The position numbers and the translations under genes are program-made. The notes below the pieces were generated by a model. The model searched no databases, was not told where the DNA came from, and was given only the letters and a program-made list of their open reading frames with translations. A DNA stretch of 9,103 bases from Clostridiales bacterium (GTDB lineage: Bacteria; Bacillota; Desulfitobacteriia; Desulfitobacteriales; Desulfitobacteriaceae), in contig DAHVVW010000057.1 in NCBI GenBank assembly GCA_027357125.1, positions 1 through 9,103 of the forward strand, given 5' to 3'. Shown piece after piece: positions 5,906-9,103 of this stretch (position 1 is the first letter of the stretch; every line of letters begins with the position of its first letter).

Positions 5906-7567
5906 TTAGAGCACAGCAACCTGTGGCAAATCAGAACGCAAGGCGTATAATTTCGCTAAAGCCCGTCCGGAATCAATGCTATCCTTAGCCATCTCCACAC
6001 CGTCCATAATGCTTGCAGCTTTTTTCGCAGCATAAAGTGCCACTCCGGCATTAAGCACCACAATATCCCGTTGCGGCCCGAGCCCTCCCTGGAGCACGCT
6101 CAGAGTAATGCGGGCGTTTTCTTCCGGCCCTCCTCCGCGCAGCTCTTCCAAGGTGCAGCGGACAAAGCCGTAATCTTCCGGCACTATTTCCAGCGAAGAG
6201 AGCTGCCCATCCTCCACTAAAATTGCCTGTGTCTTAGCAGTCAGTGTTACCTCATCCAAGCCGTCTTCCCCCGTTACCACCACGGCGCGCTTGGTGCCCA
6301 GAATTGCCAGGGCTTTGGCAAGCTTAGGCAGAATTTGCAGGGAAGATACTCCTAATAGCTGATAAGGAGCGGCGGCCGGATTGAGGAGCGGGCCGAGCAA
6401 GTTAAAGATCGTGCGCACTCCCAGTTCACGCCGATGGGAAGCGACCTTGCCCAAAGCCGGATGATAGAGAGGCGCGAACAGAAAAGCCATGCCGGTCTCT
6501 TCCAAATTGCGGGCACTTTCTTCTGGCTTCAGATCCAGCGCGACCCCAAGCTGTTCCAGGACATCAGCACTGCCGCAGCGCCCGGAAGCAAAGCGATTGC
6601 CGTGTTTGGCCACAGGCACTCCGGCCCCGGCCACCACAAAGGCCGCAGTCGTCGAAATATTAAAAGTCCCGGCACTGTCCCCACCGGTACCGCACGTATC
6701 CACCGTTGCCATCGGCGCGGGAATTGTGTTACTCAGTCCCCGCAAAACCCGGGCAAACCCGGCGATCTCTTCAGCAGTCTCTCCTTTAACCCGAAGCCCG
6801 AGCAACAAAGCCCCTACTTGGGAAGGGGCAATATCCCCTGCCAAAAGCTCTATCATAACTTGAGCTGCCAGCTCTTCTGTTAAATCCCCTCCTACAGACA
6901 ACTTATCCAATGCTTCACGAATTCCACTCATACTCCGCTCTCCTTTCTCAGCTTGGCTCAGCTCTTGCTTCTGACTTACGCACAATTCTAGAAACTGTTG
7001 TAATATTTTCTCACCCTCACGGGTTAAAATACTTTCCGGGTGAAACTGGACGCCATAAAAGGGAAACCTCCGGTGTTGAAGACCCATTACCAGCCCATTC
7101 TCTGTATAGGCAGAGACTTCCCAGTCCGCACTGAGACTTTCTCGGTCCACTATTAAAGAATGATAACGCCCGGCCGTGAACCCTTGTTCTAGTCCTGCAA
7201 AGAGCCCGCGGCCATTATGGTAAATCTTCGACTTTTTACCGTGCACCACTTGCGGGGCGCGTACCACCCGTCCTCCCATGGCCTTGGCCAAAGCCTGATG
7301 CCCCAGACAGACCCCCAGAACCGGGATAATCTCACCCTGTTCAGCCCGACGGGCAATTTCTGTCAGCAACTCAAGGGAAACCCCTGCTTCATTCGGGGTA
7401 CACGGCCCGGGAGAAATAATGATCCCTTGCGGTTTCTCCGCCAAAATCGCGGCCACTGTTTGTTCATCATTGCGCACGACCTTAATTTCTGCGCCCAAAC
7501 GTCCAAGTTCCTGCACCAAGTTGTACGTGAAAGAATCATAGTTATCAATCATTAGGAGCAAGTTCAT
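5906..7567 (-). CDS. trpGD: TrpG-TrpD fusion: glutamine amidotransferase + anthranilate phosphoribosyltransferase
   Basis: One 553-residue frame carries two enzymes. Residues 1 to about 200 are TrpG, which releases ammonia from glutamine for TrpE: DNYDSFTYNL (8-17), SPGPCTP (52-58), GVCLGHQ with nucleophile C87, YHSL, and FHPES with H176 and E178. Residues from about 213 are TrpD, which transfers phosphoribose from PRPP to anthranilate: CGTGGDS (292-298), NISTTAA, KHGNR (321-325), GSADVLE, and GVRTIFNLLGPLLNP (383-397). The linker (about 198-212) is short and polar. The start at 7567 has AAGGTGG close upstream and overlaps trpE by 23 bp; the alternative ATG at 7552 has no SD. TrpG-TrpD fusions are known in enterobacteria. 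Here an SD and ATG remain at the junction, so a separate TrpD may also be made. Confidence 0.95.
   Translation of the reverse strand: MNLLLMIDNYDSFTYNLVQELGRLGAEIKVVRNDEQTVAAILAEKPQGIIISPGPCTPNEAGVSLELLTEIARRAEQGEIIPVLGVCLGHQALAKAMGGRVVRAPQVVHGKKSKIYHNGRGLFAGLEQGFTAGRYHSLIVDRESLSADWEVSAYTENGLVMGLQHRRFPFYGVQFHPESILTREGEKILQQFLELCVSQKQELSQAEKGERSMSGIREALDKLSVGGDLTEELAAQVMIELLAGDIAPSQVGALLLGLRVKGETAEEIAGFARVLRGLSNTIPAPMATVDTCGTGGDSAGTFNISTTAAFVVAGAGVPVAKHGNRFASGRCGSADVLEQLGVALDLKPEESARNLEETGMAFLFAPLYHPALGKVASHRRELGVRTIFNLLGPLLNPAAAPYQLLGVSSLQILPKLAKALAILGTKRAVVVTGEDGLDEVTLTAKTQAILVEDGQLSSLEIVPEDYGFVRCTLEELRGGGPEENARITLSVLQGGLGPQRDIVVLNAGVALYAAKKAASIMDGVEMAKDSIDSGRALAKLYALRSDLPQVAVL
6931..6947 (-). 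promoter_or_regulatory. Internal SD at the TrpG-TrpD junction
   Basis: GAAAGGAGAG (6947-6938) lies 6 nt before an in-frame ATG (6931-6929), which is codon 213 of the fusion and the natural start of TrpD (MSGIREALDKL). Initiation here would make a free 341-residue TrpD, the normal length for that family. The signal looks like the start of a formerly separate trpD. Confidence 0.6.
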
Positions 7568-8939
7568 CCACCACCTTCATTAGGGCTTTGGCCTTGTGCA
7601 CGGTTTCCTCATATTCCATTTCCGGCACCGAGTCAAAAACAATCCCGGCACCGGCCTGAACACTCACTTCATCCCTGGTAAGGCGTAAGGTCCTAATCGT
7701 AATACAAAAATCCACGTCCCCGTTCCAGCGCACGATCCCAAGCGCACCGCCATACGCTCCCCTGCCTCCCGGCTCTAATTCCTGCAGAATTTCCATGGCC
7801 CTTACCTTTGGAGCCCCACTTAAGGTGCCTGCGGGAAATGCCGCCTGCAAGGCTGCCAGCCCATCGTGTCCTGCTGCCAGTTCCCCTTCCACCGTAGACA
7901 CGAGATGCATCACATGGGAAAACCTCTCAACTTCGGCGTATTGTGTCACCTGCACACTTCCATAGCGGCTGACCCTTCCCAGATCATTGCGTCCTAAGTC
8001 TACCAGCATTGCGTGTTCGGCGTTCTCTTTTTCATCCCGTCTTAGTTCGTCCTCATAAGCCCGGTCTGCTTCCTCTGTGCCGCCCCTGGGCCGCGTGCCG
8101 GCGATGGGACAAGTGCGAATACGCGCGCCAATGGACGATACCAGAAGTTCGGGAGAACTTCCCACCAGAGTTTCCCCTTCTCCCTCCAGGCAAAACAGAT
8201 AAGGAGAAGGGTTAAGGGAACGGAGCTTGCGGTACACGGCCCAGGGGGAGTAGCTTCCTCTTTTGCTAAATCTCTGGGAATACACCACCTGAAAGACATC
8301 CCCGGATTTAATATATTCTTTGATCTTTGCGACCATAGTAATAAAGTTTTCCCGATTCATATTGCTCTGCCAGGAAGATGTCCCGGACGTAACATCCTTG
8401 CTCCCGAACACATTTGCCTTACTCCCCAATGCGATGTCCTCGTTAATCGTTTCAACTAATTGTTCGACCTGCTTTCTCCATGAGTTCAGGGTCGAGCTGA
8501 CCTCTCCCTCATCCTCACCGAAAACCTCTAAAACTAAGCGATTGCTAAGGGGCAAAAGAATGAGGTTAACCGGACACAAGCGGAAAAAGTAGCCCGGATT
8601 AAAGCTGGCTGAGGCTGGCTTGTGCCAATGGAGCCCCCATTCGGAATCAACATACCCGATTACTCCGCTCTCCAGCTCCCGCCATTCCTTGCCCAGCTCC
8701 TCTTTTTGCTCCTGCATAAAAGTTCGTACAGCCGCCATAGGGTCTTGGGCCAGTGGAGTTTGGCGCTGATGCTTAATGACCCAGCCCGCGCCGAACCCGA
8801 CATAGGAACGCTCATGGTCCCTTTCCTGACCTTCCAGCAGTGCCGTGCAGGGCAATTCCAATTCCCGGCCCAACTCAACCAGACTAAGAACAAAGTCCTG
8901 CGGCATTATTACCTGCCACTCAGTCCTGGCTACCCGCAT
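7545..8939 (-). CDS. trpE: Anthranilate synthase component I
   Basis: The 464-residue protein turns chorismate into anthranilate with ammonia from TrpG, the first committed step to tryptophan. Motifs of the chorismate-binding domain are NPSPYLF (243-249), PIAGTRPRG (278-286), DEKENAEHAMLVDLGRNDLGRV (302-323), FPAGTLSGAPKVRAMEIL and GAGIVFDSVPEMEYEET (430-446). PIAG rather than PIKG separates it from PabB. The frame extends upstream to 9032, but that part runs through the terminator hairpin; the ATG at 8939, 7 nt behind AAGGAGGG (8954-8947), is the true start. The N-terminal tryptophan-binding motif, usually LLES, reads LLEG (34-37), which might alter feedback inhibition. It is the first gene of the operon, under the triplet-repeat leader. 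Confidence 0.96.
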   Translation of the reverse strand: MRVARTEWQVIMPQDFVLSLVELGRELELPCTALLEGQERDHERSYVGFGAGWVIKHQRQTPLAQDPMAAVRTFMQEQKEELGKEWRELESGVIGYVDSEWGLHWHKPASASFNPGYFFRLCPVNLILLPLSNRLVLEVFGEDEGEVSSTLNSWRKQVEQLVETINEDIALGSKANVFGSKDVTSGTSSWQSNMNRENFITMVAKIKEYIKSGDVFQVVYSQRFSKRGSYSPWAVYRKLRSLNPSPYLFCLEGEGETLVGSSPELLVSSIGARIRTCPIAGTRPRGGTEEADRAYEDELRRDEKENAEHAMLVDLGRNDLGRVSRYGSVQVTQYAEVERFSHVMHLVSTVEGELAAGHDGLAALQAAFPAGTLSGAPKVRAMEILQELEPGGRGAYGGALGIVRWNGDVDFCITIRTLRLTRDEVSVQAGAGIVFDSVPEMEYEETVHKAKALMKVVDELAPND

Positions 8940-8974
8940 TCTCTCACCCTCCTTCTTTTCTGCTGTTAAAGAGT

Positions 8975-9011
8975 AAAAAAGCAAAAAACCAGTACTCAAA
9001 CGAGCACTGGT
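8975..9011 (-). terminator. trp leader attenuator terminator
   Basis: On the minus strand ACCAGTGCTC (9011-9002) and GAGTACTGGT (8997-8988) form a 10-bp stem with one G-U pair and a GTTT tetraloop. It is followed directly by T5-GC-T6 (8987-8975). It lies between the triplet array and the trpE SD, as expected for a transcription attenuator. Confidence 0.92.
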
Positions 9012-9030
9012 CAATAGCAAACACCAGCTC
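9002..9030 (-). promoter_or_regulatory. Candidate antiterminator of the trp leader
   Basis: GAGCTGGT (9030-9023) can pair with the terminator 5' arm ACCAGTGCTC (9011-9002) with a 2-nt bulge, giving 8 bp around an 11-nt loop. This structure excludes the terminator. Its 5' side includes the tenth GAG triplet, so a protein bound to the array would block it and favour termination, which is the TRAP mechanism. The pairing was found by reading, without energy calculation. Confidence 0.7.
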
Positions 9031-9075
9031 AACTCATCTCAGCTCTTCTCAACTAAACTCAGCTCTGCTCAACTC
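9028..9075 (-). promoter_or_regulatory. TRAP-type binding site: ten GAG/UAG triplets
   Basis: Reading 5' to 3' on the minus strand, triplets begin at 9075, 9070, 9065, 9060, 9055, 9050, 9045, 9040, 9035 and 9030. Nine are GAG and the fifth is UAG. Every spacer is 2 nt and none contains a triplet. TRAP (MtrB), an 11-subunit ring activated by tryptophan, binds arrays of (G/U)AG separated by 2-3 nt, and the B. subtilis trp leader has eleven. The position ahead of a terminator and trpE supports repression of trp transcription when tryptophan is plentiful. The flanking triplets that could complete eleven read UAU and GGU. The mtrB gene is not in the window. Confidence 0.9.
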
Positions 9076-9103
9076 ATATATAATTTGTTCAATTAAAAGC
9101 TCA

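Noticed and set aside
6434..6883. 149-codon plus-strand frame inside trpD
   Set aside because: It lies antisense to a well-conserved TrpD, has no SD or recognisable domain, and is low-complexity in basic residues and proline: a shadow frame.
7545..8939. PabB (aminodeoxychorismate synthase) instead of TrpE
   Set aside because: The active-site motif is PIAGTRPRG, not PIKGTRPRG, and the gene heads a trp operon with TrpG and TrpD.
7545..9032. Longer TrpE starting at 9032
   Set aside because: The extra 31 codons run through the attenuator hairpin and U-tract, do not resemble TrpE, and a perfect SD precedes the ATG at 8939.
9076..9103. TATATAT near 9076-9084 as the trp -10 element
   Set aside because: Initiation from it would start inside the triplet array and destroy the TRAP site. 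The real promoter is probably beyond the right edge.

Overview
The window reads as part of an aromatic amino acid biosynthesis locus from a Gram-positive bacterium of the Firmicutes, most likely a Clostridia/Peptococcaceae-type organism. The reasons are strong purine-rich Shine-Dalgarno (SD) sequences, type I-beta DAHP synthases, tightly packed or overlapping trp genes, intrinsic terminators, and a leader that looks like a TRAP (trp RNA-binding attenuation protein) target. The species cannot be fixed from the sequence. Nearly everything is on the minus strand, so the biological order runs from right to left.

Right side (9103 to 3845): a tryptophan operon, leader-trpE-trpG/trpD fusion-trpB-trpA. 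The leader holds ten GAG/UAG triplets at an exact 5-nt period (9028-9075), followed by a hairpin with U-tract (8975-9011) whose 5' arm can pair instead with the end of the triplet array. This is the architecture of TRAP-controlled attenuation. The genes overlap or lie 22 bp apart, and there is no trpC or trpF, so steps 3 and 4 of the pathway must be supplied from elsewhere or be missing. TrpG and TrpD are one reading frame, with a good SD and ATG still present at the junction.

Middle (3844 to 2291): a 268-bp spacer with inverted repeats and a candidate promoter, then a short DAHP synthase (aroF copy 2) without a regulatory domain. A small coiled-coil gene on the plus strand, built on 21-bp repeats, converges on it with a 17-bp gap.

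Left side (2290 to 1): a candidate minus-strand promoter starts a roughly 180-nt leader that ends in an intrinsic terminator. Next comes an intact SD and ATG joined out of frame to the C-terminal 60% of a hisC-type aminotransferase (a 5'-deleted pseudogene). A full-length DAHP synthase with the N-terminal ferredoxin-like regulatory domain (aroF copy 1) follows, then the start of tyrA, coupled through TAATG. The left edge cuts tyrA.

Together the genes cover entry into the shikimate pathway (two DAHP synthases), the tyrosine branch (TyrA, formerly an aminotransferase) and the tryptophan branch. The most notable points are the very regular TRAP-type leader, the missing trpC/trpF, the junction of the TrpG-TrpD fusion, the regulated/unregulated DAHP synthase pair, and the decayed hisC behind an unassigned leader RNA.
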